In this document: one piece after another, positions 43,201-53,483 of the stretch
Numbering within the stretch: position 1 is the first letter of the stretch
Layout of the letters: every line of letters begins with the position of its first letter
Translations under genes and position numbers: made by a program
The notes under the pieces: generated by a model
Told to the model about the DNA's origin: nothing
What the model saw: the letters and a program-made list of their open reading frames with translations, nothing else
Database searches by the model: none
DNA from: a virus
DNA length: 64,000 nucleotides
Direction: 5' to 3' (one strand)
Virus record (IMG/VR): IMGVR_UViG_3300043410_001892
Coordinates: 62,001-126,000 of that record

Positions 43201-43954
43201 TAAGTAAATCAAAACTAGTAGATGCAGTAGTTACTGAAATTGCTATATTTGGACTTGTTGTAGTTAGTGTATTAGCAACAGTTGTGGTACCAGTGCTTGC
43301 ACCAATACTAACCAAAGTACCTGCACCTGCAAAGTTTACAGTAGTGGCAGTTGTATTAAGTAAGTTAAAACTGGTAGATCCAGTAGTTATTGAAGTTGCT
43401 ATATTTGGACTTGTTGTAGTTAGTGTATTAGCAACAGTTGTGGTACCAGTGCTTGCACCAATACTAACCAAAGTACCTGCACCTGCAAAGTTTACAGTAG
43501 TGGCAGTTGTATTAAGTAAATCAAAACTAGTAGATGCAGTAGTTATTGAAGTTGAAATACTTGGGCTAATACTGAATACAGCTTTTGCACCAGTAGAATA
43601 ACCAGTTTCGTCTGTTAAGTTACCAGCTAAATCTGCAGAACTGCTTGATGATAATGCAGTTAAATTATCGGATCTATAAACACCATTTGTAACAGTTGCG
43701 GCATTTCCGCCAATATTTAAATTAGCAACAGCAGTAGTTGATAAAACAGTGAACGGTGCTGTGCCGGTTGCAACAGTTGAAACAAATTGTGTTCCTGTAA
43801 CTGTGCTACTTGAATATATTTTTTTACTAACACCGATACCACCAGTAACTATTAAAGCTCCAGTAGAAGACGATGTTGAGTCGGTTGATAACTTCAAACT
43901 TACAAGTTCGTTAACTGTTAAACCGTTTTGTACAATAAAATCGACTGCTGCCAT
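40259..43954 (-). CDS. Repetitive tail-fibre protein with YadA-like head repeats
   Basis: 1231 aa. The N-terminal part has three tandem 52-residue repeats (SFDLLNTTATTVNFAGAGT, VSIGASTGTTTVANTLTT). Residues 460-630 contain left-handed beta-roll repeats of the YadA-head type (NTAFGYQSL, NNTAVGHYAL, GNVAVGWYAG, NNTFIGYN), usually trimeric. A duplicated block with LAVANGGTGVTTSTGS and FAATSSELAGVISDETG follows, with a 153-residue spacing. GGTG-type repeats are common in long tail fibres. The C-terminus (FHSSATTGHTYTIPAN, NLFWAGTS) looks like a beta domain. AAGGAAA precedes the ATG. It lies between the 3171-aa and adhesin genes. Confidence 0.75.
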   Translation of the reverse strand: MAAVDFIVQNGLTVNELVSLKLSTDSTSSSTGALIVTGGIGVSKKIYSSSTVTGTQFVSTVATGTAPFTVLSTTAVANLNIGGNAATVTNGVYRSDNLTALSSSSSADLAGNLTDETGYSTGAKAVFSISPSISTSITTASTSFDLLNTTATTVNFAGAGTLVSIGASTGTTTVANTLTTTSPNIATSITTGSTSFNLLNTTATTVNFAGAGTLVSIGASTGTTTVANTLTTTSPNIAISVTTASTSFDLLNTTATTVNFAGAGTVVNIGASTGATTIKNTVTLNKGISNSYVFSGYTNLQDLVDIGIVSTYRQNSTQYYTGVIRDASDSVWKIFSGVPTAPASNVVDFTSATYDSLKIGGLIATSVNKVTITEPTTSATLTLAQGSTLATSGANSITLTSTGATTVTLPTTGTLVNTDVTTLSSLVSVGTITTGTWSSTITTTTDASLHTLTVGLGANSVATNTAFGYQSLSSIAAVSSGARNTASGYQTLKAATTGSDNVAFGHQSLLANTTGSNNISIGSSALSANLIGSSSIAIGYYALKTSTSSNNTAVGHYALHDVLNGAGNVAVGWYAGYANGSNSVTSGNNNTFIGYNTTSAAPADSNTIVIGANAIGAGPNTTVIGTASTTSATIYGSLTSGAINKVTITAPATGSTLTIADGKTLLVSNSITLTSNDATGAAAVSFGLGGTVTYTTNKLSVFAATSSSELAGVISDETGTGSLVFSNSPTLVTPAIGTPTSGTLTSCTGLPLTTGVTGTLAVANGGTGVTTSTGSGNNVLSTSPTLTTPVLGAATATSINKIAFTAVATGSTITIVDGKTLGINNTLTFSGTDSATISLGGGGTVTYTTNKLSVFAATTSSELAGVISDETGSGLLVFNTSPTLVTPALGTPTSGTLTSCTGLPLTTGVTGTLAVANGGTGVTTSTGSTNNVLSTSPTFTTSVVTDSTVFSVFNTTATTINAFGAATTISIGSSSGTTTINGNLTVSGTTTTISSTTIQVNDKNIELGVVTTPSDATANGGGITLKGATDKTLTWSSTSGRWVSNVGFEALSIQNTPIGSTTASTGTFTKVNNLVITDPGASGTTTLTIANGSSLITAGANSITLTSTATTNATLPAGTFTVGYLEVPQNAQVGSYSFALTDSGKHVFHSSATTGHTYTIPANSSVAFPIGTAITIVNDVTSAALSITTTDNLFWAGTSDTTKTRTLGASGLATLLKIGSTSWVISGSGIS
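41160..41885 (-). repeat. Duplicated 459-bp-spaced fibre block
   Basis: Two near-identical blocks within the 1231-aa gene (about 41160-41420 and 41620-41885) are 459 bases apart, equal to 153 codons. They encode the GGTGVTTSTG and SELAGVISDETG segments. Confidence 0.75.
42070..42580 (-). repeat. YadA-head-like beta-roll repeats
   Basis: The tract codes for repeats of the form N-x-A/S-x-G-x-x-A-L, such as NTAVGHYAL and NVAFGHQSL. These form left-handed beta-rolls in trimeric adhesins. Confidence 0.65.
43110..43560 (-). repeat. Three 156-bp tandem repeats
   Basis: The same sequence recurs exactly 156 bases apart (anchors at 43171, 43327 and 43483), coding 52-residue repeats near the N-terminus of the 1231-aa fibre protein. 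The low divergence suggests recent expansion or ongoing homogenisation. Confidence 0.8.
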
Positions 43955-43967
43955 TCTAAATTTCCTT

Positions 43968-46900
43968 TTATATAATTGTTAAACTACTTATTACGCGAAC
44001 TGAAATTGTATCAGTAGCTGCTGCAGCTTGGGCAAGAATTCTTACATTTCCGCTATTAATATCACAGGTAAATGTTGCTAACATAGCACCACCTGATACT
44101 GTTGATATATCACCATATTCTACCATATATGCATTTGTTCCATTATGCAATACAAGTATTTCTGCAACTTGATATGTATTCAAATTTGATCCAGAACTTG
44201 CTGTACAATTAGCTTGTACTATGAACTTAGCACTTCTATATGTTGTCGCTGAAAATGATTTAATAGTAGTAGGAGTAGTTGTAATTCCAGTTACAACTGT
44301 ACCTTGTACTTCCAGATCAGTTTTAATTACTACTGAATTTACAAAAGTAGCAAGGCCATTCCCGTCAATTGTTAATCTTGTAGTAGCACTTTGTGTAATA
44401 TCACCTGATGTTCCAGGAGCTCCTGTTTTAATTATAAAGTTACCAGTGGTACCTGTTCCTGTTGCTAAACCTGGAGTAATTGTAAAATCACTTGCGGAAA
44501 TATTAGTTCCAACTGCATTTTCACCTTTAAGGGTTGCAGCAACTGGTGTTGCACTTGCTTCGCTACTACCTAATGTAACCGTTTTATTTCTTAATAATAA
44601 TGTATTGATTTTTTCAATAGTTCCAACACGCGGTGACGATGACAATGTAATTATTGTTGCTATTTTAACAGTAAATGACGATGATGAACTACCTGCACTT
44701 GTCACAGGCCATGTTCCGTCTAAGTTAGCAATGCCTGATGAAGCTATTGTTACTTGATCACCTGCTTTAATACCTAAACTTGTATTGGTATGTGCAAAAA
44801 CAACGGTTGTTAATGAAGTAAGATCAGTTGAAATTGCGTTGCTAAGATACACCGATGTTGCATCAATACCTGTTACAAGTGTATTTGATGGTATACCTGC
44901 TGCAGATTGAACTAATTGTCCAATTACAATTCCAGTTGTACCTGAAAATGTTAATTTTGTACTTGAGCTTGTGGCTGCTGTGAATAGAGCAAATCCAGTT
45001 CCGCCTGTATATACAGTACCAACACCTGCGACCGTGCTTAATGTAGTACCAGTATTTGCATACGTAAATGTTGTTGTATTAACTACCGTTACTACTGATA
45101 AATTTAATCCATTAAATGTTGTATTGTTACATACAATCGTAACAGTATCACCAGAAGTTAATCCATGTGCAGTTGAAGTAACAATAGTTGCAATATTGCT
45201 GCCATTTCTTGCAACAGTTGAAATTACTAATGCTGATGATATAACTGCACTAATTGAAGTTGTAGCACTACCTGATGTGGTATAATTCTTAACGATTGTA
45301 GTAAATGATCTAGTATTTGAACTTGCACCAATTACTACACTGCTTGCAGATCCACCTACATTTATTGATAATGCATTAGTGTTGAATACATTTGCAGTAC
45401 CTGTGGAAACAGTTTGTATTTCTCCAGAATTAGTTTTAACTATAGTTGCTAATGTTAATGAATCTGCCCAGTATGGCAATGAACCATTACTGCTTAAAAT
45501 TGTATTTGCTGGGCCAATTGCTAATTTACTAAGTGAAGATGCATTATTAGCATAGAGTAAATCGCCTGCTGTATAACCAGTTAAACCAGTACCACCTTTA
45601 TCTACTGGTATTGAACCAGTAAAGTTAGCTGGATCTAAGAAGTATGATGAATCATAAGTATCAAGTGTACCTGCATCAACAACACCGGCTTTAATAAACA
45701 CACGCCCAGCGGTATTTCCAGTACCAACATCAAATTGCAAGACGTTAAATTGTGCTACACCCATAGTTGAATAATCACTATTATCAGTTGGGAAAGTTGC
45801 TTTTGCAATATCCATTGTAACTGCACCGTAGTACGGTGATACACCAGTTCCGCCAAGTGTTATTATAGATGTGTTAGATTTTAAACTGGCAACAGCAGTT
45901 GCCCAAGATGAATCACCTCGTAAATATGTACTTGAATTTGCAGTTCCAGAACTTGCTAATCGACTAGTTGAAATTGTTCCAGAAACGATGTTACTTGCAT
46001 CAACACCTGATGTAGTTAAAAGTCCCCAGTTTGATAAATTTTTACCACTAGTATTTGAGAACCCAATTATTTGTACTTGATCATGAATTAACCAATAAGT
46101 GTTTGAACCGGTTGAACTAAAATCAACTGCTGCAATAGTAGAACCTGATACACTTACTAACGAATCTGCTCTATAAAAATGTAAAGTAAATGAATTAGTA
46201 GTAACTGATCCAATAAAGAATGTTTGTCTATCAGTTATTTGTATAATAGATCCAGATAACAAATAAGACGGTAACGTTGATCCTGTAATCGTTACAGCAT
46301 CACCTGTTGCTAATCCATGACTTGCAACATATATTCTGTTGTTAGTGGTATTAACTGTACTAATTGTTAAAGTGTGGCTACCTGTTGAACTTGTACCTAA
46401 TGTTACATACGTAGCACCATTGTATTCAGTTGATAATCTAAATGTATTAGCCGATAGCACTATAATATAATACGGTGTAACAATAGATAAATTACCAATT
46501 GCAGGATTTACACCTGGGCTATATATAACTGGGTCACCATTTGATAATCCATGTGAGTTAATTGTGATTATATTATTAACATAATCAACTGCTGATGCAG
46601 CATTAAATGTTTTTGTTATAGTAGTACTAACAGTTATTGGTAACCAAGAACTATTGTTATCAGTAACAAAATCTGGTGAATTTGAAGATCCAGTAAACTG
46701 CCCACCTGTCATATTATTGATATACAGTCTAGTTTCAACTGTTGATACTGTTATACTAAATCCAGAACCAACCGGTAATGATGCTGATAATGTATTGCCA
46801 ATTCCGTAACCTGTACCTGCATATACTAAATCAACTGCGGTAACTGCTCCACCTGTTACTGTAATATTTGCTAATGCGCCAGACCCTGCACCGCCTGTAA

Positions 46901-49900
46901 GTGCAACACGAGAGTAAGATCCATTAGTGTATAATGATCCACCTGATATTGTTAGATTGTTTACAACAACTACCATTCCTCTGCGCACTTCATATACTTC
47001 GCCTTGTGCTTGAGAACTTGCTGCAGTGATTACAGAATTTACAGTTCCAGTTTCAGATACTGGGGTAATAAATGTTAATGCTGCCGTGCTTGTTGATGTC
47101 ACTGACGATGTTGTTGGAAAAGTAACAGTAAAGGTACGTGGACTTGCAGACATGTTAACTGCAGAAATAATAGATCCAAGAGGTAACCCGCCACCAAACA
47201 CATAATCATTTACATTTATAGTTCCGGATAATGCAGCACTTGCTACTGTTCCAGTTGTAGTTGATGCATTTGATGCTGCATTGATAGTTGCTGTAGCAGT
47301 AGTAGTTGCTGATGCAGTAGTTGCAGTATCAGTATTTGGATAACTAAACTTCGTTGTTGTTAAAACAGTAACATACGGTGAAGTGTTATACGATGTCAAC
47401 GTGGTTGCAGTAACCTTAACTTGATTATTTGTAACTAAATTATGAGCTGCAGTTGTGATCACATAAGCAATATTGTTATATCGTATTACTGAGCTGATAG
47501 TTGCATTTGTATAGGTGTACGTACCGTTGTATGGAATTACTAAGTATTGATTAGTTGATGAATCTCTTAATACGTTTGTATCATTTGCTTCAACTGCGGC
47601 GCTAACTGCAGAACAATAAACTGAAGTATTTGTTGTGCTTGGTGTTGCATCTCCGCCAATTGTTAGTATATGTGCGCTGTTAGTATCAAATGATACGCTA
47701 AAAGTTTCATATTGACTTGCAATTACTACAGTTGTACTGTTCGTAACATCACCTTTAATGTAACCAGTTGCTCCACTTGTATCTTGTGTAACTAATGCAA
47801 AATCTAAAGCAGTAATTGGTAGGCTTAACGTAATAGTAACTGTTTGGAATTTTTCAGTACAAGTGTCGCCTGCTATAAAACTAACAGACGGAACATCTTC
47901 GTATGCAGTTAACCGTGAATGATAACCTAATCTAATAAGTGCAGTTGGTGCTCGTTGTGCCGGAATCAAATCATTATTAATTTGTCCAGCCGAGTTAAGT
48001 TGAACAACTGCACCTGGTACTGCGTTTGTGCTAACTGATTTATCAATAAATGATCCTAATCGAGTTTTAAGATAAGTCCACATAGCAAGCTGTGTGCTTA
48101 ATTTATTATTAGCTGGTCCACTGATTTCGTTTTCACCTAATCCAATATCGCTGCTAATTGCATCAATTGAAATATCACTTAATGCTAATTTTAATACATT
48201 TAACTGGCTAACTGTAACTGTATTTTTAAATACGATATTACCTGTTCTGTTGTAAGCAGTAATAAAGTTACCAACTTGGAAGTCACCTAATTCGTTAGTT
48301 CCTGATGAGTAAACTCGTCCTGCGTTCTCTTCAAATTGTTGGAAAGCAGGGTAACCTTGTCCACCGTTAACTGGTAATGCATTATAGTCAATACCAGAAC
48401 CTGCATATTCCCATGTATGACCTGATGAGTTAACAATACTTGGTCTATGGAAATAAACTTTCTTACCTGGTAATGAGTTAATATTGTTTAATGATCCATC
48501 TAACAATGATGGCATTACTGTAAATGTTGCACCATATAAGTCACTTCTTAATGTTACAGAAGTAACACTAATTGCTGGACTAAACACATCTGAACCAGCT
48601 TTAGTTATAGTTGATCCAGCTGCAAATAATTTTCTAATTGGATTGTTATAAATGGTAACAACATTGATTGCAACTACTAATGTATTTTCTCCATCAAAGC
48701 TATAAACGTTTGCACTATTTGGTTGTCCAGTTGTTACACCTTCAAGTTTTTGTCCAGGAACAAATGTATAGGTATTGTTATTAAGAACAATAGTTTGGAA
48801 TACATGATGTGTTTCTATTACATCATCAACAAATAATTCGTAGTCGTTTTTAACGATTGAATGTAAACCGGTACTAGTGCGTGTAACATTAAGTAATAAT
48901 GATAAACTATTATCATGTGCCAATTTAAATTGTGTAGTGTTCAAAAATACTACATAGTATTGGCTACCTGTAAACATACCACCAAGCGGTACTTGATTAT
49001 TTGTATTGTAAACAACCGCATCACCATTTACAAATCCATGTGGACTGCTTGTTGTGAAGATATCATTTACTATATCAATTTCAGTTGCAGCATTAAATGT
49101 CACTTCTAAGTAACTTGGTGATCTTGTTTTATAATTTGAAGTAAGATCAAGTGGTCCAAATTGTGTAGAAATATAATCAGTTACAAATGTTTTGATTGCA
49201 TCTTTATTAGTTTGTAAAATTGTACTTTGAACTACTAAATTCGTATCTTCAACCCAACCTACACCTGGTTCAAATACTGATGGTTCAGTCCCAGTGCTAA
49301 CCATTATGCGTAACTCTTCAAGTCTTGCAACAACAAATGCAGTTGCATCTACTGACCCTGGATTACCACTAATGTATTGCCCATTACCAGCTCCGTATCT
49401 TAGTGCAACATAGTTAGATATTTCAGTTTGACTTGCACCTTTATTAGAAACTAAGTTGCTGTTTTGAGTAGTTAAGTTTGAACTAACCCATGATGTACTT
49501 GGAGAAATAACAGTTGGTTCAACACCTGTACTAACCATTACACGCAATTCTTCTAAACGAGCAACTGCAAACGTAACTGCATCTGATGAAGCAGCAGTTC
49601 CACTAATTACTTGTGTTGCACTACCAGTAACTGAAGTTATATAAGTTGTAACTGCAGTTTGACTTGTTGATTTATTTGTAACTAGTGTACTATTTTGAGT
49701 AGTTAAGTTTGAACTAACCCAAGTAGTGCTAGGCGAAATAACACTTGGTTCAGTTCCGGCACTAACCATTACACGTAATTCTTCTAAACGAGCTACTGTA
49801 AAAGTAACTGCATCAGTAGAACCTGCATTTCCGCTTACTACTTGAGTTGTTACATTTCCAGTTGATTTAGTCCAAGATGTATTATTAGTTAGAATGCTTC

Positions 49901-52900
49901 CAATGATTGCTTTTAGTCTTACATAAACTGCAGTCAATGCAGTTTGTTGATCACCTACTTCAACTAGTGTGCCTGTTTGTTGATTTTTATATAATCTAGC
50001 ACATACTGCAGTTTCTAAGTTGCCACCATATACTAAATCATAACGTATGGCATCAACAATATAACCTATATCACGAGTACATAATGATTTTTGAGTTTGT
50101 GTAAACCCAGACCAAAGTGTGTTATAATTTGTGTTTAAGTACGCAGTTACTTCGTCTTGAATAAATGCTTTATTTGCATAAAGTAATCGGGCTGCATCTG
50201 AAAAACCAGTTAAAATGTTAGATGGTTCAGGCAAAACTACCGCAGGAACTACACTTAAACCATTGTTGATTATATTGATAATTGTGTTTAAACTGTTAGT
50301 AACTGATGTTGCAGCAGGTGCATATCCGCTAACTTGTGTAGCTAAGTAATCTCTCAAATAAGTAAATGCATCAACTGTGATTGCTTTTTCAGTACTTAAT
50401 AAGTTAGCTGATTGAGCAGTATAATAGCTCATACCAGCTTTAATAGATCTAAAGTTAGATCCAAACATCATATCATATCGCAACGCATCGATAACAAATC
50501 CAACATCTCGCTGACATAAAGATGAGTCATAAACAAATGCACTTGTTGTCCAAGATGTATTATTGGTTAAAATATTGCCAATAATTGCTTTTAATCTTGC
50601 GTATACCGCAGTAACAGCAGTTAGTTGGAGTGCAGGTTCAACTAATACACCAGTTTTTTGATTTTTATATAATCTAGCACATACTGAAGTTTCTAAGTTA
50701 CCGCCGTAAATTAAGTCATAACGTATGGCATCAACAATATAACCCATATCGCGCTTACATAATAATTTTTGAGCAGGTGTTAAACCTAACCAAGTTGACG
50801 TGTAGTTAGCCAGTAAATACCCACTTACTTCGTCTTGTATAAATGCCTTGTTAGCATTGATTATACGAGCTGCGTTTGAGAAACTTGCAACGATGTTAGA
50901 TGGTTCAGGTAATGTAATAGTAGGAACAGCACTTAAACCAGTATTGATAATACTAATAATAGTGTTCATATTATCAGTTACTGATGTTGCTGCAGCTGAG
51001 TAACCACTAACTTGTGCAGCAATATAATCTCTTAAGTGTGTAAATGCATCAATTGACGCAGCTTTTTCATCACCGACTACTGCAGATGCTTGGGCAGTAT
51101 AATAGCTCATACCTGCTTTAATAGATCTAAAGTTAGATCCAAACATCATATCATAACGAACTGCATCAATAATAAAACCAACATCTCGTTGACACAGTGT
51201 TGGATCATATGCAACTGATGATTTAGTCCAAGATGTATTATTAGTTAGAATATTTCCAATAATTGCTTTTAATCTTGCGTATACCGCAGTTACTGCCGCT
51301 TGTTCTGATGAATCTTCAACTAACACTCCAGTTAACTGATTTTTATATAACCGTGCTGCTACCGCAGTTTCTAAGTTGCCACCGTATATTAAGTCATACC
51401 GTATTGCATCAACAACATAGCCCATATCACGTTTACATAATGTGCGTTGATTATCAGTTAAACTAGTCCATAATGATTGGTAATTTGCATATAAGTAAGC
51501 AGTTACTTCGTCTTGAATGAACGATTTATTAGCATAAAGTAGTCGAGCTGCATCTGAAAAACCTGATAATAACGTAGGTGGTTCTGGAAGTACAGCAGTA
51601 GGAACAGCACTTAACCCATTAGTAATAATATTGATAATGGTATTCATGTTATTGACTACAGAAGTACCAGCAAGTGGGTCACCATTTACTGCGTTTGCTA
51701 TATAATCTCTTAAGAATACATACGCTGCAATGGTTGCATCTTTTTCAGATCCAATTACATTTGATGATTGTGCAGTGTAGTAACTCATACCTGCTTTAAT
51801 AGATCTAAAGTTAGATCCAAACATCATATCATATCGAATTGCATCAATAATAAAACCAACATCTCGTTGGCAGATATCAACATCATAAGTAAAGTTAGCT
51901 GTATTGCTGTATACTCGAATAATATATTGTTGTACAGGACCATCTGGTCTAGTAAAACCAATAACGGTTAACGTTTGGTTAACTCCTGAGTAACCAACTT
52001 CAGTAACAATACCTCTATCAAATGTAAATGAAGTAGGTGAAAACCCTGACGATCTAAGAGCATATATACCAAAGTTAGTAGCAGAATTAGTAATAGACGC
52101 ATAACCGCCGCTTTGTGTATACACACCATTTAATGCAAACAGTTGGAAACATGATACTAATTGAACGTAAGCTTCGTTAACAACACGCCATGCAGTACCA
52201 CCAAATAAGATCATTGTAAACGCTGCAGCAACCATTGACTTACATTGTACTGGAACAGCACCGGTTGGATTAACTTCAACCTCTAATAAGCTAACTGGAA
52301 CGTTAGGGTTAGCAATCTTTCCACCATCAATGTATGCTCCGTTACCACCTAAGAAGCTAAGAGCTGTACAGTTTTGAATATACGGTGATAATGTCATTAA
52401 TGGTTTAGTTGTAGGTAAGTTAATATACCCACTACGATCGGTGTTTGTATCAAAAACATCGTCAAATGCAACAGCATAGTCCCATGTGTATGATGCAATC
52501 CCATTTGCATCAACACCATCTCTAAATGTAAATTCAGAAAAGTAACAACCATTTCTAACTCTAAATAAGTCTTTATTTGCGTTTAATGGTCGGAAGATAC
52601 ATGAACGCAATGCTGCACCAATAACACTTACGTTATCTGGTATAATAATTGGGTTATCTTCAATATATTCACCAGCAGCTACGTTGACTACTACTCTTGT
52701 ACCGTTTGGTGCTTTTACTGAGTTGTAAACAAGTCCTGATGCAATTTGCAAACCTCGTTTAAGTGTTCTTACTGGAGAAGTAATACCGTCATTAGTATCA
52801 CTACCTTTAGTGGCTGAAACGTAAATGCAGTTACCTCCAAAGGTATCAGAGTCAGTAAATGCTAAATTTCCATTACCATCAGTTGATATTATTTGTCCTG

Positions 52901-53483
52901 CTAACCCTGTACTTGAAGGAAGTGTTAATGTATAATCAGCAGCTAAGTTAGCTGGTGATCTAAGTCCAATAAAGTTTACACCGTTAATAGTTGATTCAAA
53001 GAATTTAACTGACCCACGGTTTGTAACTGACACAGATGAAGCTGATGCATCACCTATTGTTGGTGAAATCAGTACAGGATTGTTAGAAAATACAACTTTA
53101 CCTGTGCCTGTTTCATCGGTAAGAATGCTTGCAAGTTCTTCAGATGAAGTTGCAGTAAATGCTGATAACTTATCTTCTAAGTAAGCAGCAGTGCCGCCTG
53201 TTCTAAACGTAACAGTTGAACTATCAGTACCAGAAAATGTTAAAGTATTGGTTACAGATAGAGTTTTACCACCAGTTAATGTCAAAGTTGCATCTGATGT
53301 AGGCATAGTGAATGCAATCTTATTAATAGTTGTTGCAGTTGCAATTCCTAAGTCTGGAGTAATCAATGCTGGATTAGTTGATAGAACTACCGCACCAGTA
53401 CCTGTTGAAATAGTTACACCAGTACCTCCGTGGATAACCGGAAGTGTTCCTCCTTTTAGAATGCTTGAAAGAGTTTTTGACAT
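43968..53483 (-). CDS. Giant tail-fibre/baseplate structural protein (3171 aa)
   Basis: The N-terminal 200 residues repeat the fibre motif VIHGGTGVTISTGTG and IASILTDETG-like phrases. Residues 210-480 look like a right-handed beta-helix or pectin-lyase fold (IYVSATKGSDTNDGITSPV, VNVAAGEYIEDNPIIIPDN, CIFRPLNANKDLFRVRNG). Residues 540-1200 comprise three repeats of 226 residues, each with CQRDVGFIIDA-x-RYDMMFGSN and CKRDMGYIVDAIRYDLIYGGN. Three shorter repeats with VARLEELRVMVS follow. Later domains are beta-rich. Similar huge virion proteins occur in T4-like cyanophages. Exact location in the particle is unknown. AAGGAATT precedes the ATG. Confidence 0.75.
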   Translation of the reverse strand: MSKTLSSILKGGTLPVIHGGTGVTISTGTGAVVLSTNPALITPDLGIATATTINKIAFTMPTSDATLTLTGGKTLSVTNTLTFSGTDSSTVTFRTGGTAAYLEDKLSAFTATSSEELASILTDETGTGKVVFSNNPVLISPTIGDASASSVSVTNRGSVKFFESTINGVNFIGLRSPANLAADYTLTLPSSTGLAGQIISTDGNGNLAFTDSDTFGGNCIYVSATKGSDTNDGITSPVRTLKRGLQIASGLVYNSVKAPNGTRVVVNVAAGEYIEDNPIIIPDNVSVIGAALRSCIFRPLNANKDLFRVRNGCYFSEFTFRDGVDANGIASYTWDYAVAFDDVFDTNTDRSGYINLPTTKPLMTLSPYIQNCTALSFLGGNGAYIDGGKIANPNVPVSLLEVEVNPTGAVPVQCKSMVAAAFTMILFGGTAWRVVNEAYVQLVSCFQLFALNGVYTQSGGYASITNSATNFGIYALRSSGFSPTSFTFDRGIVTEVGYSGVNQTLTVIGFTRPDGPVQQYIIRVYSNTANFTYDVDICQRDVGFIIDAIRYDMMFGSNFRSIKAGMSYYTAQSSNVIGSEKDATIAAYVFLRDYIANAVNGDPLAGTSVVNNMNTIINIITNGLSAVPTAVLPEPPTLLSGFSDAARLLYANKSFIQDEVTAYLYANYQSLWTSLTDNQRTLCKRDMGYVVDAIRYDLIYGGNLETAVAARLYKNQLTGVLVEDSSEQAAVTAVYARLKAIIGNILTNNTSWTKSSVAYDPTLCQRDVGFIIDAVRYDMMFGSNFRSIKAGMSYYTAQASAVVGDEKAASIDAFTHLRDYIAAQVSGYSAAATSVTDNMNTIISIINTGLSAVPTITLPEPSNIVASFSNAARIINANKAFIQDEVSGYLLANYTSTWLGLTPAQKLLCKRDMGYIVDAIRYDLIYGGNLETSVCARLYKNQKTGVLVEPALQLTAVTAVYARLKAIIGNILTNNTSWTTSAFVYDSSLCQRDVGFVIDALRYDMMFGSNFRSIKAGMSYYTAQSANLLSTEKAITVDAFTYLRDYLATQVSGYAPAATSVTNSLNTIINIINNGLSVVPAVVLPEPSNILTGFSDAARLLYANKAFIQDEVTAYLNTNYNTLWSGFTQTQKSLCTRDIGYIVDAIRYDLVYGGNLETAVCARLYKNQQTGTLVEVGDQQTALTAVYVRLKAIIGSILTNNTSWTKSTGNVTTQVVSGNAGSTDAVTFTVARLEELRVMVSAGTEPSVISPSTTWVSSNLTTQNSTLVTNKSTSQTAVTTYITSVTGSATQVISGTAASSDAVTFAVARLEELRVMVSTGVEPTVISPSTSWVSSNLTTQNSNLVSNKGASQTEISNYVALRYGAGNGQYISGNPGSVDATAFVVARLEELRIMVSTGTEPSVFEPGVGWVEDTNLVVQSTILQTNKDAIKTFVTDYISTQFGPLDLTSNYKTRSPSYLEVTFNAATEIDIVNDIFTTSSPHGFVNGDAVVYNTNNQVPLGGMFTGSQYYVVFLNTTQFKLAHDNSLSLLLNVTRTSTGLHSIVKNDYELFVDDVIETHHVFQTIVLNNNTYTFVPGQKLEGVTTGQPNSANVYSFDGENTLVVAINVVTIYNNPIRKLFAAGSTITKAGSDVFSPAISVTSVTLRSDLYGATFTVMPSLLDGSLNNINSLPGKKVYFHRPSIVNSSGHTWEYAGSGIDYNALPVNGGQGYPAFQQFEENAGRVYSSGTNELGDFQVGNFITAYNRTGNIVFKNTVTVSQLNVLKLALSDISIDAISSDIGLGENEISGPANNKLSTQLAMWTYLKTRLGSFIDKSVSTNAVPGAVVQLNSAGQINNDLIPAQRAPTALIRLGYHSRLTAYEDVPSVSFIAGDTCTEKFQTVTITLSLPITALDFALVTQDTSGATGYIKGDVTNSTTVVIASQYETFSVSFDTNSAHILTIGGDATPSTTNTSVYCSAVSAAVEANDTNVLRDSSTNQYLVIPYNGTYTYTNATISSVIRYNNIAYVITTAAHNLVTNNQVKVTATTLTSYNTSPYVTVLTTTKFSYPNTDTATTASATTTATATINAASNASTTTGTVASAALSGTINVNDYVFGGGLPLGSIISAVNMSASPRTFTVTFPTTSSVTSTSTAALTFITPVSETGTVNSVITAASSQAQGEVYEVRRGMVVVVNNLTISGGSLYTNGSYSRVALTGGAGSGALANITVTGGAVTAVDLVYAGTGYGIGNTLSASLPVGSGFSITVSTVETRLYINNMTGGQFTGSSNSPDFVTDNNSSWLPITVSTTITKTFNAASAVDYVNNIITINSHGLSNGDPVIYSPGVNPAIGNLSIVTPYYIIVLSANTFRLSTEYNGATYVTLGTSSTGSHTLTISTVNTTNNRIYVASHGLATGDAVTITGSTLPSYLLSGSIIQITDRQTFFIGSVTTNSFTLHFYRADSLVSVSGSTIAAVDFSSTGSNTYWLIHDQVQIIGFSNTSGKNLSNWGLLTTSGVDASNIVSGTISTSRLASSGTANSSTYLRGDSSWATAVASLKSNTSIITLGGTGVSPYYGAVTMDIAKATFPTDNSDYSTMGVAQFNVLQFDVGTGNTAGRVFIKAGVVDAGTLDTYDSSYFLDPANFTGSIPVDKGGTGLTGYTAGDLLYANNASSLSKLAIGPANTILSSNGSLPYWADSLTLATIVKTNSGEIQTVSTGTANVFNTNALSINVGGSASSVVIGASSNTRSFTTIVKNYTTSGSATTSISAVISSALVISTVARNGSNIATIVTSTAHGLTSGDTVTIVCNNTTFNGLNLSVVTVVNTTTFTYANTGTTLSTVAGVGTVYTGGTGFALFTAATSSSTKLTFSGTTGIVIGQLVQSAAGIPSNTLVTGIDATSVYLSNAISTDLTSLTTVVFAHTNTSLGIKAGDQVTIASSGIANLDGTWPVTSAGSSSSSFTVKIATIITLSSSPRVGTIEKINTLLLRNKTVTLGSSEASATPVAATLKGENAVGTNISASDFTITPGLATGTGTTGNFIIKTGAPGTSGDITQSATTRLTIDGNGLATFVNSVVIKTDLEVQGTVVTGITTTPTTIKSFSATTYRSAKFIVQANCTASSGSNLNTYQVAEILVLHNGTNAYMVEYGDISTVSGGAMLATFTCDINSGNVRILAQAAAATDTISVRVISSLTII
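49240..49860 (-). repeat. Three repeats of about 231-234 bp
   Basis: Anchors at 49297, 49531 and 49762 code for ARLEELRVMVS units of 77-78 residues in the giant fibre protein. Confidence 0.75.
49850..51875 (-). repeat. Three 678-bp repeats in the giant gene
   Basis: Anchors at 50499, 51177 and 51855 are exactly 678 bases (226 codons) apart. Each unit codes for a CQRDVGF-type and a CKRDMGY-type sub-unit. The sub-units themselves look related, suggesting an older internal duplication. Confidence 0.8.

Noticed and set aside
41481-43601. Several plus-strand open frames rich in Val and Pro
   Set aside because: They follow the repeat pattern of the fibre gene in reverse and lack starts with ribosome-binding sites.
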